From contig JAGBEY010000018.1 in the NCBI GenBank assembly GCA_017936745.1, positions 1 to 62,779 of the forward strand: 62,779 nt of DNA, written 5' to 3'. Below, in pieces: positions 54,845 to 62,779 of the stretch (its first letter is position 1; the number at the start of each line of letters is the position of its first letter). Position numbers and translations under genes: made by a program. The stretch is from Clostridia bacterium (GTDB taxonomy: Bacteria; Bacillota; Clostridia; UMGS1840). Under the pieces are notes generated by a model. The model was given only the letters and a program-made list of their open reading frames with translations, did not search any database and had not been told where the DNA came from.

Positions 54845-55102
54845 ATGAAAAGTATACAAATAAAGCAAGAGCTTTTTATAAAGCTGATACAGTATTTTTA
54901 CAGCGAAGAAATCGGGTATGACAATGAGGAATTATTCGATTTAGAGCGTGAAATCAAATCCGAACTTCAAAAGAAGTTGGATAAGGTTTCAATGCGGAGT
55001 TACTACACCGCATACAAAACTGCTCCCACAGAGCAGGAGCGTGAGGAAGCACGCAAAAAATATCTCGATGAAAGAGGTGTACTTGAGAGCTATCGATGGT
55101 AA
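54845..55102 (+). CDS. Hypothetical protein of element B
   Basis: The 85-aa charged, helical protein belongs to no family I recognise. AGGATAGGAT precedes the ATG. It sits between the replication and relaxase genes. Confidence 0.6.
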   Translation: MKSIQIKQELFIKLIQYFYSEEIGYDNEELFDLEREIKSELQKKLDKVSMRSYYTAYKTAPTEQEREEARKKYLDERGVLESYRW

Positions 55103-55536
55103 ATTCTCTTTAAGAGATATTTACGGGAATGTGGCACATTCCCGTGTAGGCAATTAAGGAACAAAGTGACGGATTGCCGATAGGTGAGAACGAGAAAATT
55201 TTGAGCGTTCTCCACCATTGCAGACGGCGGATTTTTAACATAAAAATATCTGCCGTTTGCGGTGTGTGTAGCCACAAGCAGCACACACTTCGGCGGTAGC
55301 CGAACAAGCCCTCTGCAAGAGCGCAAACTACCGTAGGTAGCCGCATTTTTGTTGGCTCGCTGACAAAAGTGCATTTGCGTTACTTTTGACAAAAGTAACA
55401 AAACAAAAATATGTTCACTGCGTTCACAATCAAGGAATGTTTTGTTGAATGACGGCGGGCGTTGCCCACCTTATTGAACAAAACCAAAAATGTTCGCTAT
55501 CGCTCACTTTTTATAAGGAACGAGGTGAAAAATACT
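55103..55536. other. Non-coding region before the relaxase, oriT candidate
   Basis: No gene is seen. It holds ACGGGAATGTG-GCA-CATTCCCGT (55123-55145), which recurs as 56709-56731 after the relaxase. It also holds the palindrome GTTACTTTTG-AC-AAAAGTAAC (55379-55399) and several short GC-rich inverted repeats. Relaxase genes often lie next to oriT, so nicking could occur here. Confidence 0.5.
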
Positions 55537-56685
55537 ATGCAAAGAACAATATCTATAATGACGGGCAAAGGCTCGGTAAACCATAACGACAGAAAATTTA
55601 CGGCAGAAAATGTTGATAAGGAACGAACCCAAAACAACATAACTTACTGCAATGAAAACATCAGAACGGTATATCATAAACTGTTCGATGATGCCGTTAA
55701 AAGACATAACGAAAAACAGACACGCTCCGATAGGCAGATTTCAAATTATTATAAAAAAATCAGCCAAGAGAGCAAGCAGGAAAAAACATTCCAAGAAATC
55801 ATAGTACAGATTGGCGATAAGGACAATATGGGAGCTATGACAGAAAATGGTCAGCTTGCAAAGAAAATCCTTGACGAATATATGAAAGGATTTCAAGATA
55901 GAAATCCAAACCTATATGTATTCTCTGCTCACTTACATATGGACGAAGCAACACCGCATTTGCACATTGATTTTGTACCTTTTACCACAGGAAGTAAACG
56001 AGGTCTTGATACAAGAGTTTCAATGAAAGGGGCATTAAAGCAGCAAGGTTTCATTGGAACGGGACGGAGTGATACGGAGCGTGCTCAATGGGCGGAATCA
56101 GAAAAGGAAGCGTTATCAAAAATTATGCTTTCGCATGGCATAGAGTGGGAACAAAAAGGCACTCACGAAAAGCCTAAAACTGTCAGCGAATTTAAGCGTG
56201 ATATGCTTGCCAAAGAGATTAACGAGCTTACTGAGAAAAAAGATGATTTGCTACATACAATGTCTGCATATACAAAGGCAGAGGAATATGCACATCTTAC
56301 GGTACAGAAAATCAAAAATAATGATGATTTTGATATACCGGAGCCACCGCCCTTAATGTCGGCAAAAACATATAAAACAAAATTTATAGAGCCGTTCATA
56401 AAGCGTATTATGAAGATTATAGAAAATCTTGCCCGGCGGTGTTATCGGGCAGAAAAAATTGCCGAACAGGCAGAAGCTAAAGTCAAGCCTTTGGAAGCAG
56501 AAAATGAAAGGCTCAAAGGTCAGCTTTGGAAGAAAAATGTTGCACTTTCAAAGGCAGAAGTTAAAGCAAGAGATTTTGACAGAATTAAAAGCTATGTCGG
56601 TGTTGAACAGATAAACCGACTGCTTAAAGAAATTGTTAATTTTGGTAAAAACAAAAGCAGAAGCAACAATCACATTGAAAGATAA
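55537..56685 (+). CDS. MobV-type relaxase (Pre/Mob family)
   Basis: The 382-aa protein carries the MobV histidine motif H-L-H-M-D-E-A-T-P-H-L-H (about 145-156) and an upstream Y/F-S-A segment. A long C-terminal coiled coil follows. I chose the ATG at 55537 because GAGGTG precedes it and the family starts here; the upstream in-frame start at 55462 is unsupported. It is unrelated to the MOBP relaxase of element A. Confidence 0.9.
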   Translation: MQRTISIMTGKGSVNHNDRKFTAENVDKERTQNNITYCNENIRTVYHKLFDDAVKRHNEKQTRSDRQISNYYKKISQESKQEKTFQEIIVQIGDKDNMGAMTENGQLAKKILDEYMKGFQDRNPNLYVFSAHLHMDEATPHLHIDFVPFTTGSKRGLDTRVSMKGALKQQGFIGTGRSDTERAQWAESEKEALSKIMLSHGIEWEQKGTHEKPKTVSEFKRDMLAKEINELTEKKDDLLHTMSAYTKAEEYAHLTVQKIKNNDDFDIPEPPPLMSAKTYKTKFIEPFIKRIMKIIENLARRCYRAEKIAEQAEAKVKPLEAENERLKGQLWKKNVALSKAEVKARDFDRIKSYVGVEQINRLLKEIVNFGKNKSRSNNHIER

Positions 56686-56708
56686 AAAATTTTCCCTTAA
56701 TAACCTAT

Positions 56709-56731
56709 ACGGGAATGTGCCACATTCCCGT
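56709..56731. repeat. Second copy of the 23-bp palindrome flanking the relaxase
   Basis: ACGGGAATGTG-CCA-CATTCCCGT is nearly identical to 55123-55145. The two copies bracket the relaxase gene. Confidence 0.75.
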
Positions 56732-56775
56732 GTGGGTGGTTAGGAAGATAAAAATAATTTAACAGGAGGATTACA

Positions 56776-57162
56776 ATGAAAAAATCAATTTTTGAACAAA
56801 TGGGTGGAACTTACAGACGAGAGGGAGATTACCTGATACCGAACATTTCTGTTCCTGATACAAAGGAATACAATATCGGTAAATATGGAAATCTGCATAG
56901 GAAATTTCTCGAAGAAAATTATCCGGTATATTATTCAGTTATGCTTTCATCGGGAAAATTGTATGCCCGTCTTGAACGGGTAGAAAGAAAGGCACAGCAA
57001 GAGCTTGATAGACTTATTCCTATACTTGCCAAGCAGCAAGGGGTTACAGAGCAATTAAAGGCTGAAAATCAGCTTAAATGGGTAGGTTTGATGAACAATA
57101 TCAAAGCGCAAGTTGAAGAAAAAATCTATGCAGAAATCGTATATGTGAGAGGAGAAATATAA
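56776..57162 (+). CDS. TnpV-family protein (element B)
   Basis: The 128-aa protein shares Y-L-I-P-N-I, G-K-Y-G-N-L-H-R-K and W-V-G-L-M-N-N-I-K-A with TnpV. AGGAGG precedes the ATG. Its stop overlaps the start of the secreted-protein gene by one base, so the two are translationally linked. Confidence 0.8.
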   Translation: MKKSIFEQMGGTYRREGDYLIPNISVPDTKEYNIGKYGNLHRKFLEENYPVYYSVMLSSGKLYARLERVERKAQQELDRLIPILAKQQGVTEQLKAENQLKWVGLMNNIKAQVEEKIYAEIVYVRGEI

Positions 57163-57719
57163 TGAAAAAATTTGTTGTGTTTTTAGTCTTAATTACAATG
57201 TTTACAACTGTGGGTGTAAATGCTTCAGAGGTGCCGAGAGAGTCGGCACCCTGCAATGCCACAAACGAAGCAATTATCGTTGTAGAAAGTTTTATCGGTG
57301 ATATTTTAACAGAAGTACAGAACGGCATGGGATATGCCGATGCGAGAGCGAAATCAAATCGCATATTTTTTAATGCGTGGCTCAACGGTCAGACAAGCGG
57401 TTTTAGTTATGGCGAGCTTGTTGATATAGCCAATAATGCAATATGGCAATATCGGGATATGTACTTGCGACCTGATTTTTATGCAAATAATCTTGAAAAA
57501 GTCAGAGTTATCATTACTCCCGTAATTGAAGATTATAAATCCGGCAAAATCACATATACGGAAGCAGAATTTAATGCCCGTGCGAAAATCTATCAATCTG
57601 TAAATCCAAACTTCAATCCCGATGTGGAATATATGAAAGACTCGATATACAGAGATATTCCATCGGTAGATAATAGCTTGTTTATACTTGCAAGAAAGCT
57701 AATTTTGGAAAGCAAATAA
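57162..57719 (+). CDS. Secreted 185-aa protein of unknown function (copy B)
   Basis: Homologue of 13894-14451 with the same length, a signal peptide and mature start E-V-P-R-E-S-A-P-C-N-A. Long stretches are identical to copy A, including GYADARAKSNRIFFNAWLNG. This conservation, across elements with different integrases and relaxases, marks it as part of the shared cargo. Function unknown. Confidence 0.8.
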   Translation: MKKFVVFLVLITMFTTVGVNASEVPRESAPCNATNEAIIVVESFIGDILTEVQNGMGYADARAKSNRIFFNAWLNGQTSGFSYGELVDIANNAIWQYRDMYLRPDFYANNLEKVRVIITPVIEDYKSGKITYTEAEFNARAKIYQSVNPNFNPDVEYMKDSIYRDIPSVDNSLFILARKLILESK

Positions 57720-57730
57720 TAGATAATACG

Positions 57731-57762
57731 AAAGGTGTAGCTGCAGGGCTGCACCTTTTGTT
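57731..57762 (+). terminator. Terminator of the secreted-protein gene (copy B)
   Basis: AAAGGTGTAGC-TGCAGG-GCTGCACCTTTT, 12 bases after the stop codon. Confidence 0.8.
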
Positions 57763-57786
57763 GAGTAAAAATATTAAAAAAATCTA

Positions 57787-57848
57787 TTTACCTATTGACA
57801 AAGTGGGTAAATAGTGTTATACTATTACCAACCTAAGCGATAGGTAAA
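57787..57848 (+). promoter_or_regulatory. Leader promoter with two Rrf2-type palindromes (copy B)
   Basis: TTGACA (57795-57800) and TATACT (57818-57823) are 17 bases apart. Palindromes TTTACCTATTGACAAAGTGG (57787 on) and ACCTAAGCGATAGGT (about 57831-57845) match copy A in position. Confidence 0.85.
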
Positions 57849-57873
57849 TATTTCAAGGAAGGAGAACAATGCT

Positions 57874-58002
57874 ATGATTAAGCCTTACACCACTATAACT
57901 ATGATGTGGATGTGCATGTGGATTTGTCAGATGTGCATTAGCTTTTGTGCGTTTATTTCCGATATGTTCTCCATCTCAATGAAAAAACATTGTATGGCAT
58001 AA
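57874..58002 (+). CDS. Met/Cys-rich leader peptide (copy B)
   Basis: The 42-codon ORF encodes 9 Met and 5 Cys, with the core MMWMCMWICQMC and S-F-C-A-F shared with copy A. GGAGAA precedes the ATG. It ends about 26 bases before the attenuator stem. The flanks have drifted while the Met/Cys run is kept, which supports a sensing role. Confidence 0.7.
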   Translation: MIKPYTTITMMWMCMWICQMCISFCAFISDMFSISMKKHCMA

Positions 58003-58028
58003 ATAAATTTGTGCAATGATGTTGCTTT

Positions 58029-58070
58029 TAACCGGGAGACTTTATCGGAGTCAACCGGTTTTATTTATTT
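58029..58070 (+). terminator. Attenuator-type terminator before metY (copy B)
   Basis: AACCGG/CCGGTT with an inner GACT/AGTC stem and a T-rich tail, the counterpart of 13518-13555. Confidence 0.78.
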
Positions 58071-58088
58071 AATTAGGAAGGTGTTAAA

Positions 58089-58145
58089 ATGAGTTTTATA
58101 TTTGAAAAGCTTGTAAGAAGCAATTACAGATTCGGACGAATGTAA
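58089..58145 (+). CDS. 18-aa microORF between attenuator and metY (copy B)
   Basis: MSFIFEKLVRSNYRFGRM after an AGGAAGGTG ribosome binding site. It is the counterpart of 13442-13498, with two amino acid changes and two silent changes. Confidence 0.65.
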   Translation: MSFIFEKLVRSNYRFGRM

Positions 58146-58212
58146 CTTCATAATCAAAAAACAAAACTATAAATAACAGTTAAATTTTTGAATATGAAAG
58201 GAAATGAATATT

Positions 58213-59496
58213 ATGTCAGAATATAAATTTGAAACAAAACAACTCCATGTAGGTCAGGAAAATCCTGATCCGGCAACAGATGCAAGAGCAGTACCAATTT
58301 ACGCAACCACTTCTTATGTATTTCATAACTCTTCCCACGCTGCTGCCCGCTTCGGACTTGCAGACGCAGGAAACATTTACGGCAGACTTACTAACTCAAC
58401 ACAGGATGTTTTCGAAAAGCGTATTGCGGCGCTTGAAGGCGGTGTAGCAGCACTTGCGCTTGCATCAGGTGCGGCAGCGATTACATACACTCTGCAGGCA
58501 CTTGCTCAGAATGGCGGTCACATTGTAGCACAGAAGACCATTTATGGCGGAAGCTATAATTTGCTTGCTCATACACTTCCTAACTTCGGCATTACCGCAA
58601 CATTTGTAAATATTCACGACCTTAACGAGGTTGAAACCGCAATTCAGGATAACACAAGAGCAATATATATCGAAACGCTTGGTAATCCAAATAGTGATAT
58701 TCCGGATATTGATGCTTTAGCTGAACTTGCTCATAAGCACGGCTTACCCCTTGTTGTTGACAACACTTTTGGTACTCCGTATCTTATCCGCCCTATCGAA
58801 CACGGTGCAGATATCGTGGTACATTCCGCAACAAAGTTTATCGGCGGTCATGGTACAACTCTTGGCGGAGTCATTGTAGATTCGGGAAAGTTTGATTGGG
58901 ATGCATCCGGTAATTATCCGGCAATTTCTGCTCCTAACCCAAGCTATCACGGTGTATCATTTACCAAAGCTGTAGGTCCTGCTGCATTTGTTACGTATGT
59001 AAGAGCAATACTTCTTCGTGATACAGGTGCGACAATCTCGCCTTTTGCGGCGTTCCTTCTTTTGCAAGGGGTTGAAACGCTTTCGCTCCGGTTAGAGCGT
59101 CATGCAGAAAACACCAAAAAGGTTGTGGAATTTCTTGCAAATCATCCGCAGATAGAAAAGGTTAACCATCCATCACTTCCCGAACATCCCGATAATACAT
59201 TATATCAGAAGTATTTTCCAAACGGCGGAGGTTCTATATTCACGTTTGAAATCAAAGGCGGTCAGGAGGAAGCACACAAGTTTATTGATAACTTAAAAAT
59301 CTTCTCTCTGCTTGCCAATGTTGCGGATGCGAAGAGCTTGGTTATTCATCCTGCAACTACAACCCACAGTCAGCTTACCGAAGAAGAACTTGCTGATCAG
59401 GGTATCAAACCCAACACCATCCGTCTTTCTATTGGAACAGAGCATATTGATGATATACTCTCTGATTTGCAGAAAGGATTTGAGGTGATAAAATGA
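58213..59496 (+). CDS. metY: O-acetylhomoserine sulfhydrylase (copy B)
   Basis: The 427-aa PLP enzyme has [10 protein letters not shown] at the cofactor lysine and is nearly the same as the copy at 12077-13360. I start it at 58213 because copy A begins at the aligned Met and has no ATG at the upstream 58204 position. It makes homocysteine from O-acetylhomoserine and sulfide. It overlaps the ECF gene by 4 bases, as in copy A. Confidence 0.93.
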   Translation: MSEYKFETKQLHVGQENPDPATDARAVPIYATTSYVFHNSSHAAARFGLADAGNIYGRLTNSTQDVFEKRIAALEGGVAALALASGAAAITYTLQALAQNGGHIVAQKTIYGGSYNLLAHTLPNFGITATFVNIHDLNEVETAIQDNTRAIYIETLGNPNSDIPDIDALAELAHKHGLPLVVDNTFGTPYLIRPIEHGADIVVHSATKFIGGHGTTLGGVIVDSGKFDWDASGNYPAISAPNPSYHGVSFTKAVGPAAFVTYVRAILLRDTGATISPFAAFLLLQGVETLSLRLERHAENTKKVVEFLANHPQIEKVNHPSLPEHPDNTLYQKYFPNGGGSIFTFEIKGGQEEAHKFIDNLKIFSLLANVADAKSLVIHPATTTHSQLTEEELADQGIKPNTIRLSIGTEHIDDILSDLQKGFEVIK

Positions 59497-59993
59497 ATAC
59501 TACAAAGAGAATCGTAACAGCATCAATGCTTGCCGCTCTTTGCTGTGTGGCAACAATGATAATAAAAATACCATCACCGCTTAAAGGATATATAAATTTG
59601 GGAGACTGTGTGGTACTTCTGTCCGGTTGGCTTTTATCACCGCTTTACGGTTTCCTTGCCGCCGGAATAGGCTCGGCTCTTGCAGATGTTTTCTCGGGAT
59701 ACATAACATACGCTCCGGCAACTTTTGTGATAAAAGGACTAATGGCTATTATTGCTTATTTCGGCTTTAGACTTTTACATAAGCGATTAGGCAGTTTTTC
59801 ATCAAGAATAATAAGCGGTACATTATCTGAAATAATAATGATTTTAGGATATTTTATATTTGAAGGCTTTTTATATGGATTTGTTCCGTCTCTTGTAAAC
59901 ATACCTGCAAATGCAGTGCAAGGTGTTGCAGGTCTTATAATCGGAACAATACTTATTAAAGTATTCGAAAAGAATAAAATTATATTACATTGA
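59493..59993 (+). CDS. ECF transporter S component (copy B)
   Basis: The 166-aa hydrophobic protein is closely similar to 11580-12080 ([24 protein letters not shown]). The position directly after metY is conserved. Substrate unknown. Confidence 0.82.
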   Translation: MNTTKRIVTASMLAALCCVATMIIKIPSPLKGYINLGDCVVLLSGWLLSPLYGFLAAGIGSALADVFSGYITYAPATFVIKGLMAIIAYFGFRLLHKRLGSFSSRIISGTLSEIIMILGYFIFEGFLYGFVPSLVNIPANAVQGVAGLIIGTILIKVFEKNKIILH

Positions 59994-60013
59994 ATTTAAA
60001 GGAGATTAAGGTT

Positions 60014-60946
60014 ATGTCAAAAATATATACATCAAGCGATCAACTTATCGGCAAAACACCGATTTTAGAACTTACACATCTTGAGAAAAAATATGATTTG
60101 AAAGCAAAAATTCTTGCAAAACTTGAATATTTTAATCCGGCAGGTTCGGTAAAAGACCGCATCGCAAAAGCAATGATTGATGATGCCGAACAAAGCGGAA
60201 AACTAAAGAGAGGTTCTGTTATTATAGAACCAACATCAGGAAATACGGGAATTGGGCTTGCAGCTGTTGCGGCGGCAAGAGGCTACCACATTATTATTGT
60301 AATGCCTGAAACAATGTCAGTTGAACGCAGGCAACTAATGAAGGCTTACGGTGCAGAGCTTGTACTTACAGAAGGCGCAAAAGGTATGAAAGGCGCAATC
60401 GCAAAAGCCGAGGAGCTTAAAAAGGAAATTCCGAACAGCTTTATTCCCGGACAGTTTGTTAATCCTGCAAATCCTGCAGCACACTACCTCACAACCGGTC
60501 CTGAAATATATGAAGATACTGATGGTAATGTTGATATTTTCGTTGCAGGTGTCGGTACAGGAGGCACAATAACAGGTGTTGGAAAGTATTTGAAATCAAA
60601 AAAACCTGATATTAAAGTTGTTGCGGTTGAGCCTGAATCTTCGGCAGTATTGTCAACAGGTGTTGCAGGTGCACACAAAATTCAAGGTATCGGTGCAGGA
60701 TTTGTTCCCGACATTCTTGACACAAAGATTTGTGATGAAATTATAACGGTATCGGGTGAAGATGCTTTTGAAACCGGCAGATTGATAGGTAAAAATGAAG
60801 GTGTGCTTGTGGGAATATCTTCAGGTGCCGCAGTGTATGCTGCCCTTGAGCTTGCGAAGCGAAGTGAGAATGAGGGGAAAACAATAGTTGTTTTACTTCC
60901 TGATACGGGTGACAGATATCTTTCAACACCACTTTTTTCAGAATAA
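60014..60946 (+). CDS. cysK: Cysteine synthase (O-acetylserine sulfhydrylase)
   Basis: The 310-aa PLP enzyme has the lysine K47 in N-P-A-G-S-V-K-D-R and the motifs T-S-G-N-T-G-I-G and G-T-G-G-T-I-T-G. It makes cysteine from O-acetylserine and sulfide. The ATG at 60014 follows AAGGAG; the in-frame TTG at 59990 overlaps the ECF stop. Island A has Met/Cys importers at this place instead. Confidence 0.94.
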   Translation: MSKIYTSSDQLIGKTPILELTHLEKKYDLKAKILAKLEYFNPAGSVKDRIAKAMIDDAEQSGKLKRGSVIIEPTSGNTGIGLAAVAAARGYHIIIVMPETMSVERRQLMKAYGAELVLTEGAKGMKGAIAKAEELKKEIPNSFIPGQFVNPANPAAHYLTTGPEIYEDTDGNVDIFVAGVGTGGTITGVGKYLKSKKPDIKVVAVEPESSAVLSTGVAGAHKIQGIGAGFVPDILDTKICDEIITVSGEDAFETGRLIGKNEGVLVGISSGAAVYAALELAKRSENEGKTIVVLLPDTGDRYLSTPLFSE

Positions 60947-60949
60947 CAG

Positions 60950-60978
60950 TTGATTAACCTACCAATATGGTGTATAAT
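60950..60978 (+). promoter_or_regulatory. Promoter of metF
   Basis: TTGATT and TATAAT with a 17-base spacer. The spacer ACCTACCAATATGGTG contains an ACCTA half-site, so Rrf2 control is possible. Confidence 0.6.
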
Positions 60979-61007
60979 TAGTTTGACAAAAGAAATGGAT
61001 TACAACT

Positions 61008-61886
61008 ATGAGAATTATAGATTTACTTACCAAAGATACATTATCACTTTCCTTTGAGGTTTTTCCGCCTAAAACTGAGTCGAGTTTTGAAAGTGTAAAA
61101 AATGCTACTGAGGAAATTGCAAAGCTGAAACCTTCTTTTATGAGCGTTACATATGGTGTGGGCGGCGGAACGAGCAAATACACACTTGATATTGCAAAAA
61201 GAATTAAGGAGCTTTATAATGTGCCGTCACTTGCTCACCTTACTTGTGTTTCCTCTACCAAGCAGACAGTACATCAAAAAATTAAAGAAATAGAAGATGC
61301 AGGCATTCAAAATGTTATGGCCCTGCGGGGTGATATTCCGGCAGAACTTAAAGACGCTGATCGAAGCAACTGGGACTATAAATATGCCATTGATCTTATA
61401 TCTGAACTTAAAGATATTAACGCTGATTTCTGTATAGGTTGTGCTTGTTACCCGGAAATTCATCCTGAGAGCGCAAATCAGAAGGAAGACATCAAACATC
61501 TCAAAGAAAAAGTTGATGCCGGATGCGAATTTATTACTACACAGATGTTTTTTGATAACAATCTCCTGTATAATTTTCTTTATAAAATTCGTGAAGCAGG
61601 TATCACAGTTCCGGTAATTCCGGGCATTATGCCCATAACCAATGCTAATCAGGTTGAGCGTGCTGTTAAACTTTCAGGCTCATTTATGCCACAGCGTTTT
61701 AAGAGCCTTGTGGATAAATTCGGTTCTGATCCTGCTGCAATGAAACAAGCCGGCATTGCTTATGCTACCGACCAGATTATAGATTTGTATGCGAATAATA
61801 TAACGAATGTGCATGTATATTCTATGAATAAACCTGATGTTGCAGCAAAAATTCAGGAAAATCTTTCGGATATTATAGGTAAGTAA
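61008..61886 (+). CDS. metF: 5,10-Methylenetetrahydrofolate reductase
   Basis: The 292-aa flavoenzyme starts with the MetF pattern F-E-V-F-P-P-K and has S-V-T-Y-G, A-L-R-G-D-I-P and a Q-M-F-F-D-N segment. It supplies methyltetrahydrofolate for methionine formation from the homocysteine made by MetY. The ribosome binding site is weak. The Rrf2 gene follows after 46 bases. Confidence 0.94.
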   Translation: MRIIDLLTKDTLSLSFEVFPPKTESSFESVKNATEEIAKLKPSFMSVTYGVGGGTSKYTLDIAKRIKELYNVPSLAHLTCVSSTKQTVHQKIKEIEDAGIQNVMALRGDIPAELKDADRSNWDYKYAIDLISELKDINADFCIGCACYPEIHPESANQKEDIKHLKEKVDAGCEFITTQMFFDNNLLYNFLYKIREAGITVPVIPGIMPITNANQVERAVKLSGSFMPQRFKSLVDKFGSDPAAMKQAGIAYATDQIIDLYANNITNVHVYSMNKPDVAAKIQENLSDIIGK

Positions 61887-61932
61887 ATCAGAAATTATAA
61901 CTAAAATATACACTATATCAGGAGGAACAAAA

Positions 61933-62349
61933 ATGCTGATATCAACAAGAGGCAGATATGCCATTAGAGTTTTGCTTGACCTTGCAGACCATCAAAATGA
62001 TGGCTACATTGCAATGAAAGCTGTTGCCGAGCGTCAGGGATTGTCGCTGAAATATATTCAGGCAATTATGCCTACCTTATCTAAAAACAAGCTTATAGAG
62101 GGTGTACACGGCAAAGGCGGTGGTTATCGTTTGTCAAAACCGTTATCAGAGTACAGGATTGGAGATATCTTAAGGCTGACAGAAGGTAATCTTGCACCTG
62201 TTACCTGTCTTGAATGCGATGCAAAGCCGTGCGTGCGAGCAGAAAGTTGTCCCACACTTCCTATGTGGACTGAGTTTCACAAAATGGTTAATGGCTATTT
62301 TGATGGCATTACGCTGGAAGATTTGTTAAATAATAAAAAAAGTCAATAA
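61933..62349 (+). CDS. Rrf2-family regulator, CymR/IscR-like (copy B)
   Basis: The 138-aa protein is very similar to 3080-3514 and keeps the four cysteines (C-L-E-C, K-P-C, S-C-P). It ends at N-N-K-K-S-Q before the following operator, unlike copy A. AGGAGG precedes the ATG. It probably represses the leader and T-box promoters of the islands. Confidence 0.9.
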   Translation: MLISTRGRYAIRVLLDLADHQNDGYIAMKAVAERQGLSLKYIQAIMPTLSKNKLIEGVHGKGGGYRLSKPLSEYRIGDILRLTEGNLAPVTCLECDAKPCVRAESCPTLPMWTEFHKMVNGYFDGITLEDLLNNKKSQ

Positions 62350-62357
62350 AATTTTCG

Positions 62358-62394
62358 TTTACCTATTGACAAGGTGGGTAAAGAGTGGTATAAT
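62358..62394 (+). promoter_or_regulatory. T-box promoter with Rrf2-type operator (copy B)
   Basis: TTGACA (62366-62371) and TATAAT (62389-62394) are 17 bases apart, inside TTTACCTATTGACAAGGTGG, the same operator type as at 3090-3113. Confidence 0.8.
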
Positions 62395-62400
62395 AGCAGT

Positions 62401-62676
62401 AATTTAATAAATCAATAAACCGTTGAGGCAGAAAAAAGGCAGACAAAGGCTTTTCCGAGCGAGTGGATTATGGTGTGAGTTCCACAAAGGTCTCTTGCGT
62501 AATATGGGCTGCTAAGGGCTGTGAGGAAATTCACAGACGTAAGACTCGCGTAAGAAGTCGGGGGTATGTTGGTACTTCGCTAAGCGCACAGGTCGTGCTG
62601 TGAATCAAGGTGGCACCGCGGATATTTGTATTTATTCGTCCTTGACAGTAAGTAATTTACTGTCAAGGGCGTTTTT
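62401..62676 (+). ncRNA. T-box leader RNA (copy B)
   Basis: It contains AAGGTGGCACCGCGGA (62607-62622) and a long terminator stem, CCTTGACAGTAAGTAATTTACTGTCAAGG, with a T run. Stem I matches copy A, and the few changes keep pairing through G-U (CTGCC to CTGCT, CCTGC to CTTGC). The candidate specifier loop GTAATATGGG is unchanged. Confidence 0.92.
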
Positions 62677-62725
62677 GTTTTCTTCCTTTGACAGTGATAT
62701 AAACTTTCAAAGGAGGTTTTCTTTT

Positions 62726-62770
62726 ATGTTTGTACTTTCAAAACGATGGCAAGGGGTAAAACACGAATAG
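62726..62770 (+). CDS. 14-aa microORF downstream of the T-box (copy B)
   Basis: MFVLSKRWQGVKHE follows AAAGGAGG. It is the counterpart of 2695-2739. The window ends 9 bases later, so the regulated gene in island B is not visible. Confidence 0.6.
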   Translation: MFVLSKRWQGVKHE

Positions 62771-62779
62771 TTTTCTTGT

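Overview
The window comes from a low-GC Gram-positive bacterium of the class Clostridia (Bacillota), probably an uncultured gut-type lineage. The support is strong AGGAGG ribosome binding sites, TTGACA-17-TATAAT promoters, a T-box leader pair, meso-diaminopimelate dehydrogenase, PocR/AraC, Rrf2 and LysR regulators, TnpV-bearing mobilizable elements and Clostridia-style intergenic repeats. No rRNA, tRNA or CRISPR array was seen.

The layout is symmetrical. A chromosomal core (about 19.8-51.25 kb) is bounded by the rpsI 3' end on the left and the guaA 3' end on the right. Against each of these ends lies a different integrative mobilizable element, both genes being known integration hot spots. 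Element A (leftward from 19.83 kb) carries a tyrosine integrase, XRE regulator, Xis-like protein, HTH protein, TnpV, MobC and a MOBP relaxase. Element B (rightward from 51.25 kb) carries an XRE regulator with operators, Xis, an unrelated integrase, a MobC-like protein, a RepA-like ATPase, a MobV relaxase and TnpV. The backbones differ, yet both run into the same cargo read outward: a secreted 185-aa protein, a promoter with two Rrf2-type palindromes, a Met/Cys-rich leader peptide, an attenuator-like terminator, an 18-aa microORF, metY, an ECF S-component gene, a variable block, an Rrf2 regulator, a promoter/operator, a T-box leader and a 14-aa microORF.

The variable block in A is metQ-metN-metI, a CjaA-like cysteine ABC transporter, mnmA and a cystathionine lyase/synthase-type PLP enzyme. 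In B it is cysK and metF. The cargo therefore forms sulfur amino acid islands: import of Met and Cys, sulfhydrylation of acetylhomoserine and acetylserine, methyl-group supply and tRNA thiolation. Control appears to be by an Rrf2 (CymR/IscR-like) repressor plus leader attenuation. Beyond island A lie an orphan trpB, a LysR regulator and the start of a rex-like gene.

The core holds rplM-rpsI, ddh, a dTMP kinase-like gene, a DUF2156 gene, a structured RNA (perhaps raiA), a potABCD operon, an EamA transporter, purC, fucI, an IR-flanked lipoprotein gene, a fucose isomerase-like gene with a DUF4432 gene, a three-gene PcfJ-like/mini-AAA/metallophosphoesterase operon, a PocR-AraC regulator, M20 and polysaccharide deacetylase genes, trkA-trkH, rodA/ftsW and a guaA that lacks the glutaminase domain. 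Its intergenic spaces are filled with several palindromic repeat families.

The most striking observations are the paired islands on unrelated elements, the Met/Cys-rich leader peptides, a MetQ whose two halves appear circularly permuted, an Rrf2 gene whose 3' end is also an operator, and the uncharacterised PcfJ/AAA/phosphoesterase operon.
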